From positions 102,430-166,429 of the forward strand of contig CAMDGB010000002.1 in the NCBI GenBank assembly GCA_945897915.1: a stretch of DNA of 64,000 bases, in the 5' to 3' direction. How positions within the stretch are numbered: the stretch's first letter is position 1; the number at the start of each line of letters is the position of its first letter. This document shows positions 23,763-33,182 of the stretch, piece after piece. Origin of the DNA: Chryseobacterium gleum. Its GTDB lineage: Bacteria; Bacteroidota; Bacteroidia; Flavobacteriales; Flavobacteriaceae. A program made the translations under genes and the position numbers. The notes beneath the pieces were generated by a model, which saw only the letters and a list, made by a program, of their open reading frames with translations, had not been told where the DNA came from and did not search any database.

Positions 23763-26381
23763 TTATCTCAATTGGTTTTTTTCTATAACTACTAAAGATT
23801 GCGTTTCTTTTTTTCCGTTATTTTCTAATTCAATTGTATATTTTCCTGAAGGTAAATAGTGTTTTTTATTAGAAGATTGGTTGATTTTTATTTTGCTATC
23901 TTTCTTTTCAAGTGCTGTTTTTATTTTTTCATCGATACTTAAATCAAACTCAATTTTGTGCATTCCTTTTTCTGCTGTATTTTGACGGGTGAAAACAACA
24001 ATTCCATCTTTATTTTTTATCGTTAATTGCGTTGTTGAAAGTTCTTTTATATAATACCAAATTGAAACATTTGGTGTGCTTTCGGTTCCCCAAGCAGAAC
24101 GCTTATTGCCCCAATTTTTAGAAAATGGGATGCTATTAATTGGGAATAAAGTCATGCCATTAGCATTAGTTTTTTCATTAATTTGCTGAATATTCGCCAA
24201 ATTAACCTTGTATAAAGAGCGCCCATGAGTAGCTACAATTAAATCTTTTTCTCTTTTTTGGATAACCAAATCGTGGACCGCAACATTAGGAATTTCAGTT
24301 GAAAAATCTTGCCAATTCATTCCTTTATCTAACGAAATATACAAACCATTATCTGTTCCTAAATATAAAATATTTTCGTTTTCTGAATCTTCTAAAATTA
24401 CATTCGCTGCATTCTGATTAAGATTTGTGGTTAACAATTTCCAATTCGCACCTAAATCTTCCGAAACGTAGGCATATGTTGTGAAATTGTCGTTTCTATA
24501 ACCGTTTAATGTGATGTAAATTCTATCTGTGCTAAACGTTGAAAATCGCACACGAGATACCCATAAATTTTGAGGCAAACTACTTGAAACCTTTACCCAA
24601 TTTTCGCCACTATCTTTGGTTACATAAACATTTCCATCGTCGGTTCCAACAACTAATTTTCCGAATTTAAACTTACTTTCTGCTATAGAAGTTATGGTGC
24701 CAAAGGGCACATTTCCTTCTGCTTTTCCATTGGTTAAGTCAGCAGAAATTTTTTCCCAATTTTTTCCTTGATTCATCGAACGAAACAAGTATTGTCCGCC
24801 AAAATAAACAACATCTTGGTTGTGTGATGACAATAAAATGGGAGTTTGCCAATTGAATCTAAATGGTTCCTCTTTTTTATCTGCTTGAGGCGTAATGTAA
24901 TTTCTTTCTCCTGAAATTCTATCTATTTTGGAATAATTTCCAAACTGATATCCGGTGTAAACCAAATTATTTGTTCTGGTGTCTATCTGAACTTGCATAC
25001 CATCACCTCCACTTAAAAATTCGTACGGATATTTTCCGTCTTGTAACCATTCTACATTGTGCTCATAATCATTTGGTCCTGCCCAAACTCCGTTGTCTTG
25101 CAGCCCACCATAAACTTCGTAATTATCTTTATCATCTACATTTACGCTATAAAATTGTCCAACGGCTTGGTTGTTGCATTTTACCCAATGTTTTCCGTTA
25201 TCGAAAGTGATATTTACGCCGCCATCATTTCCATTTATAAGGTGATTAGGATTTTTTGGGTTCACCCAACAAACGTGATGATCGGCATGAACATTATCTT
25301 TGCTAATTGATTCAAATGATTTTCCCCCATCATTGGAAAATAGTAACGGAACAGCAGAAATATAAAGTCGGTTTTCATTGGATTCATCAACAGTAATATC
25401 TGCAAAATAATATCCGTAAGAATAAAAGGCATCATCAATAAACGAATCATGGGTTTTTTTCCATGTTTTTCCCGAATCCATTGTTTTGTATACTTCTGCT
25501 CCTATTACTTCCGCTTCAAATAAAGCAGCATTAGCGTCTTTCGGCTTTTCATTAGAAGCATTTGGTCGTAGATTCTGATTGTCTAAAATCGCATAGGCAA
25601 TATTCTCATTAAAAGAAGTTAAACCAATTCTACCAATTCCAATATTAGATGGAAAACCCGAATTGGCATTGATTTTTGTCCAAGTAGATCCAGCATCTTC
25701 ACTTTTATAAATACCAGAATGGATTCCGTTTCCTTTAAAATTATTTGCTTTACGTTCTCGTTCCCAGGCTGATGCAAACATAATTTTTGGGTTATTTGGC
25801 GCAAAACTAATGTCTACAATTCCTGTTTCATCATTAATATATAATGTTTTTGTCCATGATTTTCCACCGTTTGTGGTTTTAAAAACCCCACGTTCTTCAT
25901 TTTTTGAATATAGATGCCCTAAAACACCAACTACAATTTCATTATTATCATTAGGATTTATCCAAATTTTAGAAATATGATGACTATCTGGCAAGCCAAT
26001 GTTAGACCAAGTTTTTCCTTTATCGGTAGATTTTAGCATACCAATTCCCGCATAAGAAGATCGCGAAGAATTTACTTCTCCGGTTCCAACCAAAATCAAT
26101 CCTGAATTCCAGTCGACCGCAACACAACCAATATTTTGAGTTGGCGCAGTATCCATTACGGGTTCAAAACTTGTTCCGTTATTATTTGTGTACCATAAAC
26201 CGCCAGACGCATATGCAGCATAAAATTCTGAAGGGTTTTGATTGTTTACAGCTAAATCTACAACCCTACCGCTCATTATTGTTGGTCCAATATTCTGAAA
26301 AACAACGGATTGAAAATTTTTTTCTTGGGACAAAGAAATGAACGAATTAAGAACAGAAATTAAAAATATAACTTTTTTCAT
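23763..26381 (-). CDS. Secreted BNR/VPS10-type beta-propeller protein
   Basis: 872-residue secreted protein of the sortilin/VPS10 or glycosyl-hydrolase-like beta-propeller family common in Bacteroidota. The N-terminus is a signal peptide (KKVIFLISVLNSFISLSQ). From residue 30 to about 730 there are many Asp-box-like repeats of the form S.D.GKTW: STDKGKTWSNIG, TTNGGKSWTKT, SEDAGSTWTKI, TMDSGKTWKKT, SNDGGKSFES, SEDLGANWKL, SLDKGMNWQDF. The C-terminal about 100 residues look like a FlgD/fibronectin-type beta domain (KYTIELENNGKKETQSLVV). I see no T9SS C-terminal domain. The substrate is unknown; glycosidase activity should not be assumed. Confidence 0.87.
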   Translation of the reverse strand: MKKVIFLISVLNSFISLSQEKNFQSVVFQNIGPTIMSGRVVDLAVNNQNPSEFYAAYASGGLWYTNNNGTSFEPVMDTAPTQNIGCVAVDWNSGLILVGTGEVNSSRSSYAGIGMLKSTDKGKTWSNIGLPDSHHISKIWINPNDNNEIVVGVLGHLYSKNEERGVFKTTNGGKSWTKTLYINDETGIVDISFAPNNPKIMFASAWERERKANNFKGNGIHSGIYKSEDAGSTWTKINANSGFPSNIGIGRIGLTSFNENIAYAILDNQNLRPNASNEKPKDANAALFEAEVIGAEVYKTMDSGKTWKKTHDSFIDDAFYSYGYYFADITVDESNENRLYISAVPLLFSNDGGKSFESISKDNVHADHHVCWVNPKNPNHLINGNDGGVNITFDNGKHWVKCNNQAVGQFYSVNVDDKDNYEVYGGLQDNGVWAGPNDYEHNVEWLQDGKYPYEFLSGGDGMQVQIDTRTNNLVYTGYQFGNYSKIDRISGERNYITPQADKKEEPFRFNWQTPILLSSHNQDVVYFGGQYLFRSMNQGKNWEKISADLTNGKAEGNVPFGTITSIAESKFKFGKLVVGTDDGNVYVTKDSGENWVKVSSSLPQNLWVSRVRFSTFSTDRIYITLNGYRNDNFTTYAYVSEDLGANWKLLTTNLNQNAANVILEDSENENILYLGTDNGLYISLDKGMNWQDFSTEIPNVAVHDLVIQKREKDLIVATHGRSLYKVNLANIQQINEKTNANGMTLFPINSIPFSKNWGNKRSAWGTESTPNVSIWYYIKELSTTQLTIKNKDGIVVFTRQNTAEKGMHKIEFDLSIDEKIKTALEKKDSKIKINQSSNKKHYLPSGKYTIELENNGKKETQSLVVIEKNQLR

Positions 26382-26403
26382 TTTTATATAATTTGATTTG
26401 TTT

Positions 26404-26411
26404 CAAAATTA
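26404..26411 (-). promoter_or_regulatory. -7 promoter box of the BNR-repeat gene
   Basis: TAATTTTG on the minus strand, 22 bases before the ATG at 26381. A TTG lies at a short 14-base spacing. Confidence 0.45.
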
Positions 26412-26435
26412 AAAGAATTATTTGACAACTATTTG

Positions 26436-26465
26436 TTTGAAAGTTATTATTTTTGGAAACTTTAC
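26436..26465 (+). promoter_or_regulatory. Promoter of the aminopeptidase P gene
   Basis: TTTG at 26436-26439, spacer 18, TATTTTTG at 26458-26465, then 15 bases to the ATG. A good match to the Bacteroidota pattern. Confidence 0.6.
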
Positions 26466-26480
26466 TAACATTTTGAAAAA

Positions 26481-27773
26481 ATGAAATATTTACCAATAAA
26501 TCGAGAACTTTTTATTAAAAATCGTAAAAACTTTATGGCTCAAATGCAGCCAAATGGAGTAGCTGTTTTTAATTCGAATGATATATATCCCGTTTCTGCG
26601 GATAGTACCTTACCATTTGCGCAACATCGAGATATTTTTTACTTATCAGGTGTAGATCAAGAGGAAAGCATATTAATGCTATTCCCAGGTGCACCATACG
26701 AACATCTTAAAGAAGTTTTATTTTTAAAAGAAACTAACGAACAGATAGCCATTTGGGAAGGCGAAAAACTTACTAAAGAACGGGCATTTGAAGTTGCAGG
26801 AATCAAATCCGTATATTGGTTACAAGATTTTCATAAAGTATTAAAAGAAGTGATGATGTATGCCGATACGATGTACATCAACACCAACGAACATTACAGA
26901 GCAACAGTAGAAACAGAAACACGTGAAGCCCGTTTTATAAAATGGTGGAAAAACGAATATCCTGCACACAAAGTAGAAAAATCAAATCCAATTTTACAGC
27001 GCTTGCGTTCGGTGAAAGACCAAATTGAGTTGGATTTAATTCAAAATGCGTGTAATATTACAGAAAAAGGAGTGCGAAGAGTATTAAACTTCGTAAAACC
27101 TGGCGTAACAGAATATGAAATTGAAGCCGAATTGGCGCACAAATTTTTACGTAATCGTTCGAAAGGATTTGCTTACACGCCAATTATTGCGTCTGGAAAT
27201 AATGCCAATGTATTACATTATATAGAAAACAACCAAGTTTGTAATGCCGGCGATTTAATATTATTAGATGTTGGAGCAGAATACGCCAATTATTCTTCAG
27301 ATTTAACCCGTGTAATTCCTGTTTCAGGTCGTTTTACTGACAGACAAAAAGCGGTTTACAACGCCGTTTTAAATGTAAAAAACGAAGCTACAAAAATGTT
27401 GTTACCAGGAACTTTATGGAAACAATATCATTTAGAAGTTGGAAAAATAATGACCTCAGAATTATTAGGTTTAGGTTTAATTACTAAAACTGAAGTTCAG
27501 AATGAAAATCCAGAATGGCCTGCGTATAAAAAATATTTTATGCATGGCACTTCTCACCATTTAGGTTTAGATACGCACGATTATGGTTTACTTCACGAGC
27601 CAATGCAAGCCAACATGGTTTTTACCGTAGAACCAGGAATTTATATTCCTGCAGAAGGTTTCGGGATTCGTTTAGAAGACGATGTAGTCATTCAACCAAC
27701 AGGAGAGCCATTTAATTTAATGGAAAATATTCCTATTGAAGCAGATGAAATTGAATCGATAATGAATTCTTAG
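26481..27773 (+). CDS. Xaa-Pro aminopeptidase (aminopeptidase P family)
   Basis: Dinuclear metallopeptidase of the M24B family that removes an N-terminal residue preceding proline. 430 residues: an N-terminal creatinase-like domain (FAQHRDIFYLSGVDQEES) and a C-terminal pita-bread domain with the metal ligands in order: Asp in LLDVGAEYANYSSDLTR (about 262-278, two Asp), His in MHGTSHHLGLDTHDYG (about 354), Glu in VEPGIYIP (about 382) and Glu in RLEDDVVI (about 398). All five ligands appear present. It is transcribed alone, divergent from the BNR-repeat gene, and followed by a GNRA-loop terminator. Confidence 0.94.
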   Translation: MKYLPINRELFIKNRKNFMAQMQPNGVAVFNSNDIYPVSADSTLPFAQHRDIFYLSGVDQEESILMLFPGAPYEHLKEVLFLKETNEQIAIWEGEKLTKERAFEVAGIKSVYWLQDFHKVLKEVMMYADTMYINTNEHYRATVETETREARFIKWWKNEYPAHKVEKSNPILQRLRSVKDQIELDLIQNACNITEKGVRRVLNFVKPGVTEYEIEAELAHKFLRNRSKGFAYTPIIASGNNANVLHYIENNQVCNAGDLILLDVGAEYANYSSDLTRVIPVSGRFTDRQKAVYNAVLNVKNEATKMLLPGTLWKQYHLEVGKIMTSELLGLGLITKTEVQNENPEWPAYKKYFMHGTSHHLGLDTHDYGLLHEPMQANMVFTVEPGIYIPAEGFGIRLEDDVVIQPTGEPFNLMENIPIEADEIESIMNS

Positions 27774-27775
27774 TT

Positions 27776-27821
27776 TAAGAAAATAGAGAAAAGAAAATAG
27801 AGTATAGAAAATAGAATATAG
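27776..27821. repeat. A-rich short tandem-like repeat
   Basis: Irregular repetition of AAAATAGA/GAATATAG-type units directly after the aminopeptidase P stop codon. A shorter run of the same kind precedes leuS (about 3860-3873). Non-coding; no function seen. Confidence 0.5.
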
Positions 27822-27849
27822 ACGGTTTGCGAAAGTGAGCCGTTTTTTA
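27822..27849 (+). terminator. Terminator after aminopeptidase P gene
   Basis: Stem ACGGTTTGC / GTGAGCCGT (with G-T wobbles) capped by a GAAA tetraloop and followed by six T. Confidence 0.8.
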
Positions 27850-27941
27850 TATTAATGGCAAAGTTAATGTTCAGTAGTAATCTATAAATGATTCCATCTT
27901 TGTATACAAAACGGAAAACTTTGTGTGCTTTTCGAAAAAAC

Positions 27942-27973
27942 TTTGCGCTCTTTGCGTTTAAATTCTACATTTG
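27942..27973 (+). promoter_or_regulatory. Promoter of the alpha/beta hydrolase gene
   Basis: TTTG at 27942-27945, spacer 20, TACATTTG at 27966-27973, five bases before the ATG at 27979. It rules out the longer reading frame from 27925 and implies a leaderless mRNA. Confidence 0.6.
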
Positions 27974-27978
27974 TAATT

Positions 27979-28758
27979 ATGAAAACCACCCACTTCAAAA
28001 ATACTAAAATCAGTTATACCGACCAAGGAAAGGGCAATGCGGTTATTTTATTACACGGTTTTTTGGAAAACAGTACTATGTGGAACTATTTGGCACCAGT
28101 TTTAGCTAAAAAAAACAGAGTAATTTGTATTGATTTGTTGGGGCACGGGCAAACCGATTGTTTAGGATATATTCATAGCATGGAAGACATGGCGGATGCC
28201 GTTCATCAAGTTATTTCCGAATTGAAAATCAGAAAAGCAATAATAGTTGGTCATTCTATGGGTGGTTATGTGGCTTTAGCATTTGCAGAATTATATCCTG
28301 AAATGATGAAAGGTTTGGTGTTGTTAAATTCCACTTCGCGTGCTGATAGCGATGAAAGAATTGCAAATAGAACGCGTGCCATAAAAGCCGTAAAACAAAA
28401 TTATACTGCAGCCATTAGGATGAGTATTTCCAATTTATTTTCAGAAGAAAATAGAGAAAAATTGATTGCACAAATTGAATGGGTTCGGGAAGAAGCGCTT
28501 CAAAACCCTTTACAAGGAATTATTGCCGCTCAAGAAGGCATGAAATTACGAAAAGACAGAGAAGTAATTTTACATTTTTCAACCTATCCAATTTTATTGA
28601 TATTAGGAAAAAAAGATCCTGTTTTAAATTATGAAGAAAATGTGGAGCAAATTGAAGGAACAAAAGTAAAACTTATTTCTTTTAATGACGGACATATGAG
28701 TCATATTGAAAACCAAGTGGAATTGGAAAAAGTTATAGTTGGGTTTTTGAAGGGTTAA
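27979..28758 (+). CDS. Alpha/beta hydrolase
   Basis: 259-residue alpha/beta-hydrolase-fold enzyme with the full catalytic set: oxyanion region LLHGFLENSTMW, the DLLGHGQTD segment, nucleophile elbow VGHSMGGYVAL, an acid in ILGKKDPVLNYEE and the histidine in NDGHMSHIE. This looks like the esterase/lactonase/MenH-like branch; the substrate cannot be assigned. The start at 27979 (MKTTHFKNTKISYTDQG) is chosen because the -7 promoter box lies immediately upstream; the longer frame from 27925 reads through promoter and repeat-like DNA. It is convergent with the PD-(D/E)XK nuclease gene, with no clear hairpin between them. Confidence 0.9.
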   Translation: MKTTHFKNTKISYTDQGKGNAVILLHGFLENSTMWNYLAPVLAKKNRVICIDLLGHGQTDCLGYIHSMEDMADAVHQVISELKIRKAIIVGHSMGGYVALAFAELYPEMMKGLVLLNSTSRADSDERIANRTRAIKAVKQNYTAAIRMSISNLFSEENREKLIAQIEWVREEALQNPLQGIIAAQEGMKLRKDREVILHFSTYPILLILGKKDPVLNYEENVEQIEGTKVKLISFNDGHMSHIENQVELEKVIVGFLKG

Positions 28759-28804
28759 TCGCAAAGTTTGCAAAATTATATCTTGTTTAAAATAAGCTGA
28801 AAAT

Positions 28805-31594
28805 TTATTTAATCACTTCTTTAAAAGAAATTACTGGATTTAAAATTTCTTGAATTAAGATTACTAATTCTTCCGTAAATAGATGCAAAAATTCTGTTGT
28901 AATAATTGTTTCGCCAATAACGCCTCTTCCTTTGCCAAATGTAAAAGGTAAAAATCCAGCTTTCATGTTTTTAAAAGAAAAAATGCCAACTTCCATATTG
29001 TAGTTTCCTTTGTCTGGATTATTTTGAAACATCAAGGCATAACACAACAATTGAATGATTTTATCATTGGCTACATCTAAAGTCAAGCCCTCAAACGTAA
29101 TTATTTTTAATTTATTTGCTTCTACTTTTCCAGTTTTATAATCGATGATTCTGATGGTGTTATTTCGCAACTCAATTCTATCTACTTTTCCAGCAATTTT
29201 TATTGGAAATGGTATATTTGAGTGTTCAATTATGGTTTCATGTGGTTTTTCTAGTGACAAAATAAACAGTTCGTCACCACTTTCAATATTTAGTTTTTCT
29301 TGCACTAAGAAGTTATAAATATTGCGTTTGGCTACTTCAAAAGCAATCAAGTTTTTGCCTTTTTTGATATCGCCTTCTTTGTACACTTCTACAAATTTTT
29401 CTAACGTAAACGTATCAATTTTGTGTATCATTGCATCAATATCTGAAGTTTTTATTTGAATATTTTTGCCCTCAAAAGGTTGGTACATTTTCTCTAATAC
29501 TTCGTGAATTATAGTTCCTAAAGTATTAGCTGCAACATTTTCTTCTACTTCTTCATTTTCACGAACACCTAAAATTCGTTGGTAATAAAACTGAATCGGA
29601 TTGCGTAAATAATTAGTTAAAGCAGAAGGTGAAAAACCTTTAATTGTAGCAATTTCTTTCAATCTATCTAAAATAGGTTGTGTTTTAATAACCTCAATCG
29701 GTTGATAAATTGTGTCTGGTTTTATGGCATTATAAAACACTTTTTTGAAATTATGATGTGGCAAATGTTCTATTTCCAATTGCGTAATAAAACGACTTTT
29801 TTCGCCAGCATCAATGCCTTCTGAATGGGTGTTGTACAATAAATAAATGTTCTTCGCACGTTGCAACAAACGATAAAAATGATAGGTGAAAATGGCATCG
29901 CGTTCTTTGTAAGTTGGTAAGCCTTTTTCTAATTTTACATCGTATGGAATAAAGGAATTGTTCGATTTTCCGCCTGGTAATTTGCCTTCGTTAAGAGAAG
30001 TAATAATTACGTTTTCAAAATCTAAAACCCTACTTTCTAATATTCCCATTATTTGCAACCCTTTTAGTGGTTCACCTTCAAAAGATATCTGAGCCTGATC
30101 TATAACTTGTTTATAAATCGAAAATAATATTTCTAAATTTTCAATTTTATTATATGTTTCGTAGTAATTTGTTGTTTTTAAAATTAAATTATAAATCGAA
30201 AATACAAATGCTTTGGTAACTTTATCTTGTTCGTTTTGATTGCTTAAGTGTGTTTTAATGTAAATAAGAATGGCTTTTAATTTCTCTAAAATTTCATTTA
30301 TCGATACATTCCAATCGAAAAACAAATGATGTACTAATTCATTATTTAGTAAATCGTATTTAGAGAATAATTCACCAAGGCGATTGCTTGTTATAAAGGT
30401 TAAATTAGAATTTTTGATTATTTTTACTACTTCATAAGCTTGAATACTTGAGCCAATTAACGGGTTATTTAATATTTCTAATACTTCTTTATAGTAAAAA
30501 ACACTTTGTTTTTTGTTTCTATTTTGAGCATTTAAATGCAGTTGAAATAATTTGTAAATTAATATTTGCGCTGGATTGTTTTTGCTAGAATATCCCATCG
30601 TAATGTTTAAATTTTCAACCTCAACAGGTAAAGCATTTAAAATAGGTAGTAGGATGTTTTCTTCGCTTAAAATAATTGCAGTGTTTTCTAAAGATTTGTT
30701 TTCCGCTGCAATATTTTCTATAATTTTTCCAGCAATTTTTGCCTGACCAATAGACTTTGGGGTTCCAATTACTTGAATATTTTTATCATTTGAAAAAGCA
30801 TCTGTAATCCAATTAAAAGGATGCGTTTCAAAATGTTTCCAAGAATTTTTTATTCGGCGTAGAAATAAACCAGCATCGTGGAATTCGTCTTTTAAAAAAA
30901 CAGCATCAATATCCCAAAACACAGTTGCAATATTATGCTCTAATAAACATTTAATTATTGACTCTTCTGAAGCATTTAAAGCATTAAAACCCGCAAATAC
31001 AAAAGTTTTATCTTCTGATTCTTTAGCAAAAGCAACACAATTTTCGGATGCTTTTCTATATAATAAGCCCTGATAACCAACTTTCTTATTTAATAAATGC
31101 GTTGTAAATTTTTCATAATATATGGGCATTAATTTCCAAAATTCTAGCTGATTTTCAATTAACTTAGATTGATTATTTACATTTGGAGTCCATTGTTTGA
31201 TGCGTTCAATATCTAATAAATAAGAAAAAATTTCATTCTGATTGATTAAATACCTATCAATTTCATTAAAATCTTGAATGAGTGTTACGGCCCAGCTTGA
31301 AAATTTTTCGAAGTCCTGTTGTTTGGCATTTTCAGTGATATTTAAATACACAATATAGAACTCAAATAAAAGCTCAATATTATCTAGAGTTCTTAATTGC
31401 GCAATTTCCTCAATCAGCATTTCAATACTAACTATTTTGGGTGCTAAAAAAGTTGTAGAAGATTGTTTTTTTAATTCTTCGATTAAAAATATTTTGGCTC
31501 TTTTGTTTGGTAAAACAATGTTTATATTATGTAATGAAGAAGAATTATTACTTAATAACTCTTTTGCCAGTTTAGATAAAAATGATGCATCCAT
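28805..31594 (-). CDS. PD-(D/E)XK nuclease family protein (AddB-like)
   Basis: 929-residue protein resembling the AddB/RexB half of AddAB-type recombination enzymes: an inactivated helicase-like N-terminal portion (NINIVLPNKRAKIFLIEEL near residue 22; a Walker-A-like Lys motif is not obvious) and a C-terminal RecB-family nuclease. The nuclease signature is clear near residues 800-822 (GKVDRIELRNNTIRIIDYKTGK), with an upstream SPSALTNYLRNPIQFYYQRI segment at about 655 as in AddB, including LGTIIHEVLEKMY. It likely acts with the UvrD-like protein encoded 3 kb away to resect double-strand breaks. That partnership is inferred from family knowledge and proximity. Confidence 0.85.
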   Translation of the reverse strand: MDASFLSKLAKELLSNNSSSLHNINIVLPNKRAKIFLIEELKKQSSTTFLAPKIVSIEMLIEEIAQLRTLDNIELLFEFYIVYLNITENAKQQDFEKFSSWAVTLIQDFNEIDRYLINQNEIFSYLLDIERIKQWTPNVNNQSKLIENQLEFWKLMPIYYEKFTTHLLNKKVGYQGLLYRKASENCVAFAKESEDKTFVFAGFNALNASEESIIKCLLEHNIATVFWDIDAVFLKDEFHDAGLFLRRIKNSWKHFETHPFNWITDAFSNDKNIQVIGTPKSIGQAKIAGKIIENIAAENKSLENTAIILSEENILLPILNALPVEVENLNITMGYSSKNNPAQILIYKLFQLHLNAQNRNKKQSVFYYKEVLEILNNPLIGSSIQAYEVVKIIKNSNLTFITSNRLGELFSKYDLLNNELVHHLFFDWNVSINEILEKLKAILIYIKTHLSNQNEQDKVTKAFVFSIYNLILKTTNYYETYNKIENLEILFSIYKQVIDQAQISFEGEPLKGLQIMGILESRVLDFENVIITSLNEGKLPGGKSNNSFIPYDVKLEKGLPTYKERDAIFTYHFYRLLQRAKNIYLLYNTHSEGIDAGEKSRFITQLEIEHLPHHNFKKVFYNAIKPDTIYQPIEVIKTQPILDRLKEIATIKGFSPSALTNYLRNPIQFYYQRILGVRENEEVEENVAANTLGTIIHEVLEKMYQPFEGKNIQIKTSDIDAMIHKIDTFTLEKFVEVYKEGDIKKGKNLIAFEVAKRNIYNFLVQEKLNIESGDELFILSLEKPHETIIEHSNIPFPIKIAGKVDRIELRNNTIRIIDYKTGKVEANKLKIITFEGLTLDVANDKIIQLLCYALMFQNNPDKGNYNMEVGIFSFKNMKAGFLPFTFGKGRGVIGETIITTEFLHLFTEELVILIQEILNPVISFKEVIK

Positions 31595-31610
31595 GGCAAT
31601 AAAGATAAAA

Positions 31611-31638
31611 AAAAGGTCTCAATAAATTGAGACCTTTT
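31611..31638 (-). terminator. Terminator after ompA gene
   Basis: 13-base perfect arms (AAAAGGTCTCAAT / ATTGAGACCTTTT), 2-base loop, followed on the minus strand by eight T. It ends the ompA unit just before the start of the AddB-like gene. Confidence 0.9.
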
Positions 31639-31658
31639 AAAATATTATGATAGAAAAA

Positions 31659-33062
31659 TTATTTTACTAATTTAACTTCTACTCTTCTGTTTTGTGCTTT
31701 ACCTGCTTTAGTTGCGTTTGTTGCAACTGGCTTAGCTTCTCCAAAACCTTCAGATGTTAATCTGTCAGATGCAATACCGTTATCAATTAAGAATGATCTA
31801 ACAGCGCCAGCTCTATTTTGAGATAAAACTAAGTTTGAAGCATCTTTTCCATCTGAATCAGTATGCCCTTCTAAAGCGAATTTAGCAGTTGGATATTCTT
31901 TTAAGATAGCAACAATTGCTTGCAATACTGGTAATGTTTGTGCTTGGAAAGATGATTTTGCAGAATCAAATAAGATTGTTTTTGCATAATCATTTAATTT
32001 TTTCATCGTGTCTTCAGATACTTCTGGACATCCATTGTTTGCAACAGTACCTGCTATAGTTGGACATTTGTCATCTTTATCTAAAACTTTATCACCATCA
32101 GTATCAGGCCATGGGCAACCACCGTTAGCTTTTTCCCCTTTTACAGTAGGGCATTTGTCGTTTTGATCAGCAATTCCATCGCCATCAGCATCTGGACAAC
32201 CTTTTAAAACTGGCAAACCAGCTACATCAATACAAGCGTCATCTTTGTCAGCAACAGTATCACCATCTTGGTCAGGACATCCATTCATTTCTGTAGAACC
32301 TGCTTCATCTGGACAAGCATCAGCTGAATCTTGGATTCCGTCACCATCAGTATCAGGACAACCTTGGAAAGCTGGTAACCCTTTAACATCTGGACAAGTA
32401 TCTTCAGAATCAATAACTCCATCATCGTCTCTATCTTTAGCCCCAAACTGGAATTTTAAACCTGCTTGGTGTAAAATATGAGTTGGAACATCAATATTAA
32501 CAACTCTATTGTCTTCGAAACCATATTTCAAAGTAGATCCTAATGTTAATGCCACATTTTTAGCAAACCACAAATTTAACCCCCAACCTGCATTAACTGA
32601 TCCAGCTGAATCTTCACCAAAAAAAGTATAACCTCCACCAATGTTAAGTGTTGGCTCAAACAATTTTGATTTTAATAAGCTTTTAAAGCTATATGTAATA
32701 GCTGCATCAATACCAAAATAATCTAAATCACCAGGATTAGATATTTCATATGTGTTTTTAGTTTTAGGCGTATGCGTAGCCAGTTTAGAAATTTTATTAA
32801 ATGATCCAGTCAAACCAAAGCTGAAGTTGTCTCCAACGTTTTTAGCTACACTTAAATAAGAAACAGATGGTACAATGTTAAAGTTCCCTTTTACGTTGTA
32901 CAATTCTTCAAATCTAAGATGGTCATTTCCTTTCATGCTAATCTTAGTATCAATTGCGTTTGCGCCAAATGATACTGCCCATGGGTTTGTGCTGTCTTGA
33001 GCATTAGCTGCAAATCCAGCTAATAATAACGCCCCAGCAAATAGTTTGTTAAGATGTTTCAT
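31659..33062 (-). CDS. OmpA family outer-membrane protein with TSP3 repeats
   Basis: 467-residue outer-membrane protein. Signal peptide (KHLNKLFAGALLLAGFAANAQ), an N-terminal beta-barrel of about 200 residues ending near LKFQFGAKDRDDDG, then five thrombospondin type-3-like calcium-binding repeats (about 213-345; units such as DTDGDGIQDSADACPD, DADGDGIADQNDKCPT) and a C-terminal OmpA peptidoglycan-binding domain (about 355-467) with the LEGHTDSDG and LSQNRAGAVRSFL motifs. It should anchor the outer membrane to peptidoglycan. The promoter is one of the best in the window, consistent with high expression. A strong terminator follows, so it is monocistronic. Confidence 0.95.
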   Translation of the reverse strand: MKHLNKLFAGALLLAGFAANAQDSTNPWAVSFGANAIDTKISMKGNDHLRFEELYNVKGNFNIVPSVSYLSVAKNVGDNFSFGLTGSFNKISKLATHTPKTKNTYEISNPGDLDYFGIDAAITYSFKSLLKSKLFEPTLNIGGGYTFFGEDSAGSVNAGWGLNLWFAKNVALTLGSTLKYGFEDNRVVNIDVPTHILHQAGLKFQFGAKDRDDDGVIDSEDTCPDVKGLPAFQGCPDTDGDGIQDSADACPDEAGSTEMNGCPDQDGDTVADKDDACIDVAGLPVLKGCPDADGDGIADQNDKCPTVKGEKANGGCPWPDTDGDKVLDKDDKCPTIAGTVANNGCPEVSEDTMKKLNDYAKTILFDSAKSSFQAQTLPVLQAIVAILKEYPTAKFALEGHTDSDGKDASNLVLSQNRAGAVRSFLIDNGIASDRLTSEGFGEAKPVATNATKAGKAQNRRVEVKLVK

Positions 33063-33103
33063 ACTTTTTATTTAATTTAATTACAATTCAATATATTTAG
33101 TAG

Positions 33104-33133
33104 CAAAAGTAATATGTTTTTTGTAATATACAA
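33104..33133 (-). promoter_or_regulatory. Promoter of the ompA gene
   Basis: Minus-strand TTG (in TTTTG) at 33131-33133, spacer 19, TACTTTTG at 33104-33111; about 41 bases from the box to the ATG. The closest fit to the Bacteroidota promoter pattern in this window. Confidence 0.7.
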
Positions 33134-33182
33134 AACATTTGTTTGTTTTTTCTAAATTATAAGTTAAACAAATTATTTTTAT

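Noticed and set aside
27925..27978. Longer N-terminus for the alpha/beta hydrolase
   Set aside because: These 18 codons coincide with a two-element promoter and repeat-like DNA; the ATG at 27979 fits the family.
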